64,000 nt of DNA from Sedimenticola_A sp040506895. GTDB lineage: Bacteria; Pseudomonadota; Gammaproteobacteria; Chromatiales; Chromatiaceae. Numbering within the stretch: position 1 is the stretch's first letter; each line of letters opens with the position of its first letter. The stretch lies in contig JBEVVY010000001.1 of NCBI GenBank assembly GCA_040506895.1, forward strand, positions 2,589,116 through 2,653,115. The letters run 5' to 3'. This document shows, piece by piece, positions 8,539 through 17,343 of the stretch. The notes under the pieces are model-generated. The model had not been told where the DNA came from. It ran no database searches and worked only from the letters and a program-made list of their open reading frames with translations. A program made the position numbers and the translations under genes.

Positions 8539-8898
8539 ATGAGCACCGACAGCCTCGATCAACTCAACCGCCGCCTGCTGGAGTTCGCACAGGCACGAAA
8601 CTGGGAGCAGTTTCATTCGCCCAAGAACCTCTCCATGGCGCTCATCGCCGAGTGCGCGGAGCTGGTGGAACATTTCCAGTGGCTCACCGAAGAGCAGAGC
8701 CTGAACCTGCAGGATGAGAAGAAAGAGGAGGTCACCCTGGAGCTGGCCGACATCTTCATCTACCTGATCCGCTGTGCCGAGCGCCTGGATATCGACCTGG
8801 TGGAGGCTGCCTACCGCAAGATCGAGATCAACGAGCAGCGCTACCCGGCGGAAAAGGTCTACGGGGATGCCCGCCGGTCAGATGAATACGGTGATTAG
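8539..8898 (+). CDS. MazG-like nucleotide pyrophosphohydrolase (RS21-C6 / dCTPase type)
   Basis: The product is 119 residues and all helical, with the EExxE-type metal motif: AECAELVEHFQWL and, further on, EEVTLELADIFIYL. This arrangement marks the MazG/dUTPase-like superfamily that hydrolyses non-canonical or excess NTPs/dNTPs to NMP and pyrophosphate, a house-cleaning role. The CAGGAACCGAACC leader before the ATG at 8539 carries an AGGA site. Its last four bases overlap the convergent hypothetical gene. Confidence 0.9.
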   Translation: MSTDSLDQLNRRLLEFAQARNWEQFHSPKNLSMALIAECAELVEHFQWLTEEQSLNLQDEKKEEVTLELADIFIYLIRCAERLDIDLVEAAYRKIEINEQRYPAEKVYGDARRSDEYGD

Positions 8899-9296
8899 GT
8901 CAGTAGTTTTCGGGCAAGCCGCCGGCTCCAGCTGAGACGGCGGGCACCCATCAGCGCCTCGGCCTTGTTGGCCACAAGCACCGCCTCCGGCACCCGGGCC
9001 ATGACCGCCTCCGCCAGCTCAAGGCAGGCACCGTGCCTGGGCTTGATGCTGATCCAGAGCAGGTTGGTCTTCATGTTCAGATCGGCAAACACCACCTCCC
9101 CGCCAAACCCGTCGAAGACCTGCTGCAGGGCCTCGAGCACCTCATCCCGGCGCTGCCGGGGGGCCGATTTCAGCCGGGGTATCAACATCATGAAGTCGAA
9201 CAGCGAACGGCCCTCCGCATCGCGGGTGGGCACCCGCTGCCAGAGAGGTTCCCCGGGAAAGAGTGGTTCGGCCTGCCTGAGTTGGTGCTGTTTCAT
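8895..9296 (-). CDS. Conserved hypothetical protein, 133 aa
   Basis: A soluble 133-residue protein with no transmembrane segment. It has an N-terminal FDFMMLIPRLKSAPRQRRDEVLEAL segment and a beta-rich middle (EVVFADLNMKTNLLWISIKP), and ends in a basic helix (SWSRRLARKLLT). I do not recognise a catalytic motif. The start at 9296 has GGGGT upstream, and the longer in-frame extension to 10325 is antisense to the PAS/GGDEF gene and is rejected. It is divergent from the second-messenger genes at 9474. Confidence 0.72.
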   Translation of the reverse strand: MKQHQLRQAEPLFPGEPLWQRVPTRDAEGRSLFDFMMLIPRLKSAPRQRRDEVLEALQQVFDGFGGEVVFADLNMKTNLLWISIKPRHGACLELAEAVMARVPEAVLVANKAEALMGARRLSWSRRLARKLLT

Positions 9297-9473
9297 TCCG
9301 ACACCCCGCGAGCGAAAAACAGTAAAAGTATAGGCAGCACCATCAAATTGCGCCAAATTACGCCTTAATATGTAAAGAAACGGCGCCGCCTGCCGTTTAG
9401 AATAGATGCAGACCTGCCTTGCCAGGCAGCGAAATAGCGGAGAAATCCCGCTGGAGAGCGGAGGTATAACATC

Positions 9474-10301
9474 GTGGAAAACCCACTTCAGCCCAATCAG
9501 CAGGCCCTTGAACACTGCCCCCTGGCGGTGATGGTACTTGACGGCACAGGCAAGGTGCGCTGGGCCAATTCCGCCTTTGAAGCGATCAGCGGCCTGGATT
9601 CGGCCCAGTTGATCGGCAAGGATCGGGAGAGCCCGGATGACACGACCCTGAAGACACTGCTCACTTCCAATGGCCCGATCCACCTGGTCAACGGTGACGA
9701 GGGAAGCGAAAGGGTTCTCCAGTGCACCACCGTGCAGGGCGAGGATGGCGAACAGATAAAGTACTTCCAGGAGATCACCGAGGTCACCCAGCTGAGGGAG
9801 CAGAACCGGGATCTGCAGCAGCAGGTGGCGGAGCTGGCCATTACCGATGAACTGACCGGACTGTCCAATCCGCGAGCCCTCAGCCGCGCCCTCAACGCCC
9901 AGGTGACGCGCAGCCGCCGCTACGGCAACCCCCTGAGCCTGATCATCGCCGAGCTGAGTGATGACAACGCACCGGGCGAACAGCTGCCCGACGGCATCAT
10001 ACTGGCGGTCAGCCGCCACCTGCGCTATCGCCTGCGCTGGGCCGATACCATCGCCCGCTGGAGCGACAGCCAGTTTGTCATCATCCTGCCGGAAACCGGC
10101 CAGCAGGAGTGCCGCAAACTGATCGAAAAGATCGAAAGGGGATTTTCCGAGATCCCCCTGCCGGAGGAAGAGGTCGAGCGCAACCTGCAGCTGCAGTTCG
10201 GCAATGCCCAGTGGCAGAAAGGCGATGACGCCAAGAAACTGCTGCGGAAAGCAGGACAGGATCTCTTCCCGGAAGAGGGTCTCACCGCCAACACGGCATA
10301 A
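9474..10301 (+). CDS. PAS domain protein with degenerate GGDEF domain
   Basis: The product is 275 residues. A PAS fold lies at about 8-100 (CPLAVMVLDGTGKVRWANSAFEAISGL), then a linker coiled coil (REQNRDLQQQVAEL), then a GGDEF domain beginning ITDELTGLSNPRAL. The catalytic signature position reads RWSDSQFVIILPET instead of RxGGDEFVIILPET: the loop (197-201) is SDSQF. Diguanylate cyclase activity is therefore unlikely, and a signal-sensing or GTP/c-di-GMP-binding regulatory role is more probable. It starts with GTG at 9474 behind a strong GGAGGT. It ends 11 bases before cyaA, so it may modulate the adenylate cyclase. Confidence 0.88.
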   Translation: MENPLQPNQQALEHCPLAVMVLDGTGKVRWANSAFEAISGLDSAQLIGKDRESPDDTTLKTLLTSNGPIHLVNGDEGSERVLQCTTVQGEDGEQIKYFQEITEVTQLREQNRDLQQQVAELAITDELTGLSNPRALSRALNAQVTRSRRYGNPLSLIIAELSDDNAPGEQLPDGIILAVSRHLRYRLRWADTIARWSDSQFVIILPETGQQECRKLIEKIERGFSEIPLPEEEVERNLQLQFGNAQWQKGDDAKKLLRKAGQDLFPEEGLTANTA

Positions 10302-10312
10302 GAGGCAAAAGC

Positions 10313-13162
10313 ATGTCCGGTGCAATCAACTACGAGGACGGCATCGGCCGAAAAGAGCTTAATATAATCCGCGATCGCTTCCTGGAGGTGCATGGCAAGC
10401 GCCTGCAGCGTATCGAGAATGAACTGCGCCCTGCCCAGCGCACGTTCATTGAACTGTTACCCCTGCTTTTCCATATCAATCACCCCATGCTACCCGGTTT
10501 CGTCAGCAGTGAAACCCCGGCAGGCATACCCAATTACTCCCCCGGGCGAAACGCCCTGCTGACTGCAAAATCGATCAGTCGCAGCTTCACTTTCGAGAAG
10601 CGCGCCAGGCGCCGCTTCGACATCCAGGGGCTCTACCTCATGGGCAGCATCGGCAGTATCGCCCATACCGCCGGCAGCGATTTCGATGTCTGGCTCTGCT
10701 ACGACCCCCGGCTGGAGAAGCGGGAGATTCTCGCCCTGCGGGAGAAGGTGGAGAAGCTCGAAACCTGGGCCACCGAACTGGCCCTCGAGGTACACATCTT
10801 CCTGGTCAACGTGGAGACCTTCCGCAGCGGCAAGCGGGACGCCCTGTCACACGAAAGCAGCGGTACCGCCCAGCCCAACCTGTTGCTGGAAGAGTTCTAT
10901 CGCACCGCCGTGTTGCTGGCCGGTCGATACCCCCTCTGGTGGCTGATCCCCCCCGACGAGGAGAGCAACTACAGCAGCTACGCCGAGATGCTTGTCAGCA
11001 AGCGTTTCGTCGACCCCCTGGATATCCTCGATTTCGGCGGCCTGGAGAAGCTGCCGCCCAAGGAGTTTTTCGGCGCCGCCCACTGGCAGCTCTACAAGGG
11101 CATCCAGTCACCCTACAAATCGATTCTCAAGCTCCTGCTGACCGAATCCTATGCCCAGGACTATCCCGACATCCGCTGGCTCTGCCAGGATGCCAAGAAG
11201 GCGGTCTACGCCGGCACCATCGACACCTCGGAACTCGACCCCTACATGATGATGTACCAGCGGGTCGAACAGTTTCTCAAGCTGCGCAACGAACCCAAGC
11301 GCCTGGACCTTGCCCGACGCTGTTTCTATTTCAAGGCCGAGCAGGCGCTGAGCAAGCCCTACCGGCTGAAGCATAAGCGCTGGCAGCGGGAGGTGATGCA
11401 GGTACTGGCCACCGAGTGGGGCTGGGACCAGGCAAAGCTGATCACCCTCGACTCCCGTGCCGACTGGAAGATAGACAAGGTGCTGGAGGAGCGGAACATC
11501 CTGGTGCGCGAGCTGACCAACAGCTACCGCCTGCTGACCGATTTCGCCAGGACCTTCACCAGGGGGCGCGGCATCGACCCGAGAGAGCTGAGCCTGTTGG
11601 GGCGCAAACTCTATACCACCATGGAGAAGCGGCCCGGAAAGGTCGACCAGATCAACCCCGGTATCTCCGTCAACCTGGTGGAGAGCCAGATCTCGCTCCA
11701 CTATTTCCGCACCAAGGCCGGAGAGCAGGGGTGGCACCTCCACCTCGGTGATATCGGCGAGCTGCAGGCAGAGGTGACCCGGCCGGTCAAAACCACCGCC
11801 GGTTTGATCGAGATGCTCACCTGGTGTCATCTCAACACGGTCGTGGACCGCGGAACCAAGATCAATATCTACCCGGTCCAGTGCGCGGTGCAACCGGAAG
11901 AGCTGCATGCCCTGCTCAACACGATCCGCCATCATTACAAGGCGGACAACCACCATACCGACATCCCCATCGAACAGCTCGAGGCCCAGCCCTATGCCCA
12001 GGGCTGCCTGCTGTTCATCAATATCGGCACCGACCCCATGGCCCGCCTCTCACGGGAGGGCAAGCAGTTGACCTCCAACCGCAGCGACCCCCTCAGCTTC
12101 GGCGCCGCCCACGCCTCGCTGGTGGAGAGTGTCGACATGCTGATACAGACCAGCTGGGGTGAACACCTGGCCACCGGCTACACGGGGCTGGACGGGCTTT
12201 TCGTCAGCCTGTGCAACTACATGCGCCTGACACTGACCGCCAGGGACGGGCATACCTCGCCGGATGTCGAGGCCCACAGCTTCTCATCGGTTCGCGCAGA
12301 GGGTATCGCCAAGCGGGTGAAAAAGCTGTTCGATGATGCCTGTCACTGCTTCGGCCCCAAGGGCCCGGGCATCGACAGCCGTTACCTGGCACAGGCAGGG
12401 GACAGCTACTACATCATCCAGTCGAAACACGATGGTTACAGTCATATTCAGCTCAGCTCCTGGCACGAACTGCTGGAGACGCTGTCCCTGCCCAATGACC
12501 GTTTCAGGCCGGTCTGCATCGACAGCATGGCACTCAACTCGACACCGCTGCCAGCCATCTACAAGAAAAACAGGGCCGGCGTGGTACAGGTCTTCTACAT
12601 CACCGGCAAGCAGCTGAGCGATATCTTCGTGCTGGATGAGAACGGCTCACTGTTCCACCAGCGTCTGCAGGGTACCGATGAGCACTACCTGGTGGCCCAC
12701 CAGCAGCGATTCTTCAGTGGCCTGCAGGTGCTGCAGAACCTGCTATCAAATCAATCGCAGGAGAGCGCCCTCCTCAGGCAGCCCGAGTTCTACAGGCTCA
12801 TCAAGAACCCCCAGGGACAGTTCACGACCCAGAAGCGGCGCCTCTCCAGCAGCGGGCTGCCGGAGAGCTACCTCGAGCTGCGCGCTGTCAGCAGCGGACT
12901 GGATCTCAACCTCACCCCCTTCATCCTGACCCTTGGTGAAGAGGAGTTCAGCTCACTGGACCTCGGCCAGCGGATCTTCGAAACCGTGGCCCGTCATGTC
13001 CTCTCCAAGCGGCAGAACCGGCAGACCTATCCCATCTACCTGACCTCCCTGGAACTCTCCGGCTCGGCGGTGGAGCGCAGCTGGACCACCATCGATCTGC
13101 TGAAGTACAAGAAACGGCTGGAAGGCCGCCTCAACCAGGCCCTGCAGCAGATCTTTTCCTAG
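10313..13162 (+). CDS. cyaA: Class I adenylate cyclase
   Basis: It makes cAMP from ATP for CRP-type control. The product is 949 residues. The N-terminal catalytic nucleotidyltransferase domain has the motif GSIGSIAHTAGSDFDVWLC at 111-129, with the metal-binding pair D123 and D125. The rest of the length matches the enterobacterial/pseudomonad class I enzyme, including the large C-terminal regulatory half. It follows a PAS/degenerate GGDEF gene by 11 bases and precedes lptM-lysA-dapF, the conserved gammaproteobacterial order. A second, class III cyclase lies 2 kb away. Confidence 0.96.
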   Translation: MSGAINYEDGIGRKELNIIRDRFLEVHGKRLQRIENELRPAQRTFIELLPLLFHINHPMLPGFVSSETPAGIPNYSPGRNALLTAKSISRSFTFEKRARRRFDIQGLYLMGSIGSIAHTAGSDFDVWLCYDPRLEKREILALREKVEKLETWATELALEVHIFLVNVETFRSGKRDALSHESSGTAQPNLLLEEFYRTAVLLAGRYPLWWLIPPDEESNYSSYAEMLVSKRFVDPLDILDFGGLEKLPPKEFFGAAHWQLYKGIQSPYKSILKLLLTESYAQDYPDIRWLCQDAKKAVYAGTIDTSELDPYMMMYQRVEQFLKLRNEPKRLDLARRCFYFKAEQALSKPYRLKHKRWQREVMQVLATEWGWDQAKLITLDSRADWKIDKVLEERNILVRELTNSYRLLTDFARTFTRGRGIDPRELSLLGRKLYTTMEKRPGKVDQINPGISVNLVESQISLHYFRTKAGEQGWHLHLGDIGELQAEVTRPVKTTAGLIEMLTWCHLNTVVDRGTKINIYPVQCAVQPEELHALLNTIRHHYKADNHHTDIPIEQLEAQPYAQGCLLFINIGTDPMARLSREGKQLTSNRSDPLSFGAAHASLVESVDMLIQTSWGEHLATGYTGLDGLFVSLCNYMRLTLTARDGHTSPDVEAHSFSSVRAEGIAKRVKKLFDDACHCFGPKGPGIDSRYLAQAGDSYYIIQSKHDGYSHIQLSSWHELLETLSLPNDRFRPVCIDSMALNSTPLPAIYKKNRAGVVQVFYITGKQLSDIFVLDENGSLFHQRLQGTDEHYLVAHQQRFFSGLQVLQNLLSNQSQESALLRQPEFYRLIKNPQGQFTTQKRRLSSSGLPESYLELRAVSSGLDLNLTPFILTLGEEEFSSLDLGQRIFETVARHVLSKRQNRQTYPIYLTSLELSGSAVERSWTTIDLLKYKKRLEGRLNQALQQIFS

Positions 13163-13234
13163 CGCAGGGTTAATAATCCCCCCGGCAGGGTTTATACTGC
13201 CCGCTTTGCAACTCGACCCTGGAGCCGTCACACC

Positions 13235-13390
13235 ATGCACTGCTGGCCACGCTATATCCTATGGTTCACCATCGCCGTCCTGGGCACCGGCAGCATGCTC
13301 TCCGCCTGCGGCCAGAAGGGCGATCTCTACCTGCCTGACGAAGGTGTTGAGCAGACCCAGGAAAACGAGCAAGAGAAGAAAGAAAGCTAA
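13235..13390 (+). CDS. lptM: LPS-assembly-associated lipoprotein LptM (YifL-type)
   Basis: A short gene of 51 codons reads MHCWPRYILWFTIAVLGTGS followed by a lipobox ending at Cys25 (LSAC). The mature N-terminus CGQKGDLYLPDE is close to the CGxKGxLYxP hallmark of LptM/YifL, the small outer-membrane lipoprotein that helps LptD mature. A hydrophilic Glu/Lys-rich tail follows. It ends five bases before lysA, the same position as in other gammaproteobacteria. Its small size makes it easy to miss. Confidence 0.9.
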   Translation: MHCWPRYILWFTIAVLGTGSMLSACGQKGDLYLPDEGVEQTQENEQEKKES

Positions 13391-13395
13391 CCGTT

Positions 13396-14643
13396 ATGGA
13401 TCATTTCCAGTACCGGGGTGATCGGCTGCACGCCGAAGAGGTACCCCTGGAGCAGATAGCCGAAACCTACGGCACCCCCTGTTACGTCTACTCCCGCGCC
13501 ACGCTGGAGCGGCACTGGCGCGCCTTCGATAACGCATTCCAGGACCATCCGCACCTGGTCTGCTACGCGGTGAAGGCCAACTCGAACCTGGCGGTGCTGA
13601 ACCTGTTGGCACGACTCGGCTCCGGCTTCGACATTGTCTCAGTCGGCGAGCTGGAGCGCGTGCTTGCCGCCGGCGGCGATCCCGGCAAGGTGGTCTTCTC
13701 GGGCGTTGGCAAGCGGGCCGACGAGATGCGCCGTGCCCTGGAAGTGGGCATCCGCTGCTTCAACGTTGAGTCCGCAGCCGAACTGGAACGTCTCGACCGG
13801 GTGGCCGGCGAGATGGGCGTGCGCGCACCCGTGGCCCTTCGCGTGAACCCGGACGTGGATGCACAGACCCACCCCTACATCTCCACGGGACTGAAGGAGA
13901 ACAAGTTCGGTGTCGATATCAACCAGGCACTGGAGGTCTACCGGCGTGCCGCCGAGCTTCCCAACCTGGAGATCTCCGGCGTGGACTGCCACATCGGCTC
14001 ACAGCTGACCCAGGTGGCGCCTTTTCTCGACGCGCTGGACCGGCTCATGGCACTGGTGGAGCAGCTCTCGGCTGAAGATATCACAATCGATCACCTGGAT
14101 CTGGGCGGTGGACTCGGTATCCGATACACCGACGAACAGCCCCCGGAGCCTGCCGAGTATGCCGGGGCCATCGCCGAGCGCCTGGGTGACGTCTCCTACG
14201 AGATCTTCATCGAACCGGGCCGCGCCATCGCCGGTAACGCCGGCGTACTGCTGACCCGCGTGGAGTACCTGAAGCATACCGAGGAGAAGGATTTCGCACT
14301 GATCGATGCCGCCATGAACGACCTGCTGCGGCCTACCCTCTACCAGGCCCACCAGGAGATCATCCCCCTGGTACGCCGGGAGGGCGGACGTGCGGGTGTC
14401 TACGACCTGGTGGGACCGATCTGCGAGACCGGCGATTTCCTCGGCAAGGAGCGCGAACTCTCCCTCTCCGAGGGTGAACTGCTGGCGGTACGCTCCAGTG
14501 GCGCCTACGGCTTCACCATGAGCTCCAACTACAATACCCGCCCCCGCGCACCCGAGGTGATGGTGGATGGTGACCAGGTGTTCCTGGTGAGAGAGAGGGA
14601 GCAGGTCGAGGAGCTCTACAGGGGCGAGCACCTCCTGCCGTAA
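13396..14643 (+). CDS. lysA: Diaminopimelate decarboxylase
   Basis: It converts meso-diaminopimelate to lysine with PLP. The product is 415 residues of the fold-III, alanine-racemase-like class. The PLP lysine is K60 in CYAVKANSN. Other motifs are VDCHIGSQLTQ, LDLGGGLGIRY (phosphate-binding glycines), EPGRAIAGNAG and the active-site cysteine in VGPICETGD. The ATG at 13396 follows lptM directly. dapF, the previous step of the pathway, is next on the same strand. Confidence 0.97.
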   Translation: MDHFQYRGDRLHAEEVPLEQIAETYGTPCYVYSRATLERHWRAFDNAFQDHPHLVCYAVKANSNLAVLNLLARLGSGFDIVSVGELERVLAAGGDPGKVVFSGVGKRADEMRRALEVGIRCFNVESAAELERLDRVAGEMGVRAPVALRVNPDVDAQTHPYISTGLKENKFGVDINQALEVYRRAAELPNLEISGVDCHIGSQLTQVAPFLDALDRLMALVEQLSAEDITIDHLDLGGGLGIRYTDEQPPEPAEYAGAIAERLGDVSYEIFIEPGRAIAGNAGVLLTRVEYLKHTEEKDFALIDAAMNDLLRPTLYQAHQEIIPLVRREGGRAGVYDLVGPICETGDFLGKERELSLSEGELLAVRSSGAYGFTMSSNYNTRPRAPEVMVDGDQVFLVREREQVEELYRGEHLLP

Positions 14644-14691
14644 CCCTCCCCCACGGTGTCTTGATGCCGGCGAATCCGGTAGTCTATCGAT

Positions 14692-15522
14692 ATGAGACTG
14701 CAATTCACAAAAATGCATGGGCTGGGCAACGACTTCGTGGTCATCGATGCCATCGGGCAGGATGTCCGGCTGACACCTGGGCAGTGCCGTTTTCTCGGCG
14801 ACCGCCGCTTCGGTGTGGGCTGTGACCAGATCCTGCTGGTGGAGCGCCCCGGCAATGCAGAGACCGATTTCTACTACCGGATCTTCAACTCCGACGGTTC
14901 GGAGGTGGAGCAGTGCGGCAACGGTGCTCGCTGTTTCGCCCGCTTTGTAAGGGACAAGGGCCTGACCCATAAAGATGAGATCGATGTGGGTACTCACTCC
15001 GGCAATATACGCCTCTACATAGAGGATGACGGAAACGTCAGGGTCAATATGGGGGCACCGGTCCTGGTGCCGGACCAGATCCCTTTCATAGCTGATGAGA
15101 TCGCCACCAGCTACCCGATCGAGGCAGGTGGCGAGCAGCTCGTCATCGCCGCCGTCTCCATGGGCAATCCCCACGCGGTGCTGCAGGTGGAAAGCGTGGA
15201 GAGCGCCCCGGTGGAACGGCTCGGCCCGCTGATGGAGTCACACCCCCGTTTCCCGCAGCGGGTCAATGTCGGCTTCATGGAGGTGCGCTCGCGGGACACC
15301 ATAGGACTGCGGGTCTTTGAGCGCGGCGCCGGGGAGACCCTGGCCTGCGGTACCGGGGCCTGCGCAGCGGTGGTGGCTGGCCAGATTCAGGGGCTGCTCG
15401 ATGAGCAGGTGAGGGTCGCCCTACCCGGGGGCGAACTTGTGATAAAGTGGCAGGGCGGGGACCGGCCTGTCTGGATGAGCGGACCCGCAGTGAGCGTATA
15501 CGAAGGAACTATTGAACTATGA
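14692..15522 (+). CDS. dapF: Diaminopimelate epimerase
   Basis: It interconverts LL- and meso-diaminopimelate for lysine and peptidoglycan. The product is 276 residues. The two catalytic cysteines are in the usual settings: C75 in EQCGNGARCFARF and the second in LACGTGACAAVV. The N-terminus MRLQFTKMHGLGNDFVVID is canonical and fixes the start. The stop overlaps the DUF484 start by four bases (ATGA), showing translational coupling. Confidence 0.98.
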   Translation: MRLQFTKMHGLGNDFVVIDAIGQDVRLTPGQCRFLGDRRFGVGCDQILLVERPGNAETDFYYRIFNSDGSEVEQCGNGARCFARFVRDKGLTHKDEIDVGTHSGNIRLYIEDDGNVRVNMGAPVLVPDQIPFIADEIATSYPIEAGGEQLVIAAVSMGNPHAVLQVESVESAPVERLGPLMESHPRFPQRVNVGFMEVRSRDTIGLRVFERGAGETLACGTGACAAVVAGQIQGLLDEQVRVALPGGELVIKWQGGDRPVWMSGPAVSVYEGTIEL

Positions 15523-16196
15523 GTTCACAGCCAGAACAGACCACTGAAGAGGATACCGAACAGCTCGTTATCGACTACCTCAAGTCGAACGCGGACTTTT
15601 TCGAGCGCAACCAGGATCTTTTGAAAGAGCTGGAGCTCTCCCACTCCAGTGGCGGCGCGGTCTCGCTGATCGAGCGGCAGGTTCAGTCCCTGAGGGAGCA
15701 GAACCAGCAGCAGCAGAGCCAGATCGACGAGTTCATCGCCGTGGCCAGGGAGAACGACCTGCTCAATGACCGCCTGCACGACCTGACCCTCTCTCTGATC
15801 GATGCGCTGAACTTCGACGAGGTGGTCAACGTACTCGAAGACAAGCTGCACGATGACTTCAAGGCAGAGGCGGTGGAGCTGCACCTCTTCTCCCACGCCG
15901 AGACCGATGGCCCCGCCAACCCCGACCTGGACGGCTTCCGTGAATTCCTGGATGCCGGAAAGCCCCGTTGTGGCCGCCTGCAGGTGGATCAGCTCAGCTT
16001 CCTGTTCGGCCCCCAGGCCGACGATATCCAGTCCACCGCGCTTATCCCCATTCAGGGCGAGGGGCTGCTTGGACTGCTGGCCATCGGCAGCCAGAGCGAA
16101 CACCGTTTTCACCCCGGCATGGGCACCAGCTACCTTTCACGCCTGGGTGAAGTGATCAGCAAGACCCTGGAAGTGGTCTCAGAGCCGGGCTTCTGA
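15519..16196 (+). CDS. DUF484 family protein
   Basis: The product is 225 residues. An acidic N-terminal helix (EQLVIDYLKSNADFFERNQDLLKEL) is followed by a coiled coil (VQSLREQNQQQQSQIDEFI) and a GAF-like C-terminal domain from about residue 110. The family is conserved between dapF and xerC in gammaproteobacteria but its role is unknown. Both ends overlap their neighbours (4 bases with dapF, 1 base with xerC), so it is firmly part of this operon. Confidence 0.94.
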   Translation: MSSQPEQTTEEDTEQLVIDYLKSNADFFERNQDLLKELELSHSSGGAVSLIERQVQSLREQNQQQQSQIDEFIAVARENDLLNDRLHDLTLSLIDALNFDEVVNVLEDKLHDDFKAEAVELHLFSHAETDGPANPDLDGFREFLDAGKPRCGRLQVDQLSFLFGPQADDIQSTALIPIQGEGLLGLLAIGSQSEHRFHPGMGTSYLSRLGEVISKTLEVVSEPGF

Positions 16197-17107
16197 TGGG
16201 GAAGGAGCCGGGCACGCTGCAACATTGGCTTGATCACTTCCTTGAACACCTGCGCCACGAGCGCCGTCTCGCAGAAAACACCCTGAGCAGCTACACCCGC
16301 GACCTGGAAAAGGTCAGGGAGTGGTGTGTCGAGCAGGGCATAACCGACTGGTCGGGCCTGGACCAGCACCAGGTCCGCGCCTATGTCGCCACCCGCCATC
16401 GCAAGGGCATCTCGGGCAAGAGCCTGCAGCGGGAGCTCTCTTCCCTGCGCAGCCTGTTCCGCTACCTGCTGAGGGAAGGCCAGGTCACGAGCAACCCGGC
16501 ACAGGGTGTGCGGGCCCCCAAGATACAGCGCAAACTGCCGGCCACTCTGGACGCCGACCAGCTCGGCAGCATGCTCGACGCCCCGGCCGAAGATCCGCTG
16601 GACCTGCGCGACCTGGCCATCATGGAGCTGTTCTACTCGTCCGGACTGCGCCTCTCCGAACTGGTTTCACTCAACACCAACGACATCGATTTCAATGACA
16701 CTACCCTTGAGGTGACGGGCAAGGGGAGCAAGACACGCAGGGTACCTGTGGGACGCAAGGCCCAGGAGGCGATCCAGCGCTGGCTGGAAGTGCGCGGGGA
16801 GATCGCCAACATCGAGGAGTCTGCCCTCTTCGTGGGCAAGCGCGGCCGACGCATCAATCCCCGCACCATCCAGGAGCGGATGAAGCGCTGGGCCATCAGG
16901 CAGGGCGTGAGCCGAAACATCCACCCCCACCTGCTGCGCCACTCCTTCGCCAGCCACCTGCTTGAATCCTCCGGCGACCTGCGTGCCGTCCAGGAACTGC
17001 TGGGGCACGCCGACATCAGCACCACCCAGATCTACACCCACCTCGACTTTCAGCACCTGGCACAGGTCTACGACAAGGCGCACCCCAGGGCCAGGAAAAA
17101 GAAATAA
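16196..17107 (+). CDS. xerC: Tyrosine recombinase XerC
   Basis: It resolves chromosome dimers at dif together with XerD. The product is 303 residues. An N-terminal SAM-like core-binding domain spans about 8-92. The catalytic domain carries the arginine in SSGLRLSELVSL, a lysine in VTGKGSKTRRVP, HxxR in HPHLLRHSFASHLL, histidine in LLGHADISTTQ and the nucleophile tyrosine in IYTHLDFQHL. The stop codon lies inside a direct repeat whose second copy is 1.9 kb downstream, so the end of this gene marks an insertion point. Confidence 0.97.
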   Translation: MGKEPGTLQHWLDHFLEHLRHERRLAENTLSSYTRDLEKVREWCVEQGITDWSGLDQHQVRAYVATRHRKGISGKSLQRELSSLRSLFRYLLREGQVTSNPAQGVRAPKIQRKLPATLDADQLGSMLDAPAEDPLDLRDLAIMELFYSSGLRLSELVSLNTNDIDFNDTTLEVTGKGSKTRRVPVGRKAQEAIQRWLEVRGEIANIEESALFVGKRGRRINPRTIQERMKRWAIRQGVSRNIHPHLLRHSFASHLLESSGDLRAVQELLGHADISTTQIYTHLDFQHLAQVYDKAHPRARKKK

Positions 17108-17140
17108 CCCCTTACGTTAAATTGCTACAAGCCTGGTCGG
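17090..17140 (+). repeat. Left imperfect direct repeat at the xerC 3' end (attL-like)
   Basis: This stretch covers the last xerC codons, the stop and 33 bases beyond. Its first part, GCCAGGAAAAAGAAATAACC and then CCTT, recurs at 18962-18984 with one A fewer. Similarity continues more weakly (ACAAGCC...GGTC.GG) to 17140, where it pairs with 19011. The hairpin present in the right copy is destroyed here. This is what is expected when an element integrates at a gene's 3' end and supplies a replacement end. Confidence 0.75.
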
Positions 17141-17343
17141 CTTAAGTGTTGCCGTTCTTATCCGTTTTATATATTTATTCTGACCGGCGGATAGCATTGG
17201 GAATAATGAGGTATAGCCTACCCCATTTCTCACTCGAAGATGGGCAGGTGTCACACATGTGAAATGCCTACTTACCCATTTGATCAAGCCAAGAAAATTC
17301 ACTGTTTTTAATCGGTATATTCCCGTATTTGGATGTGTGCGGA

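Noticed and set aside
8895..10325. 476-residue extension of the minus-strand hypothetical protein
   Set aside because: Its upstream two-thirds are antisense to the PAS/GGDEF gene; the ATG at 9296 with its own ribosome site gives a compact protein.
17117..17302. 61-residue minus-strand ORF in the xerC-end island
   Set aside because: No ribosome site, no recognisable domain, and it overlaps the left repeat; likely chance in AT-rich DNA.
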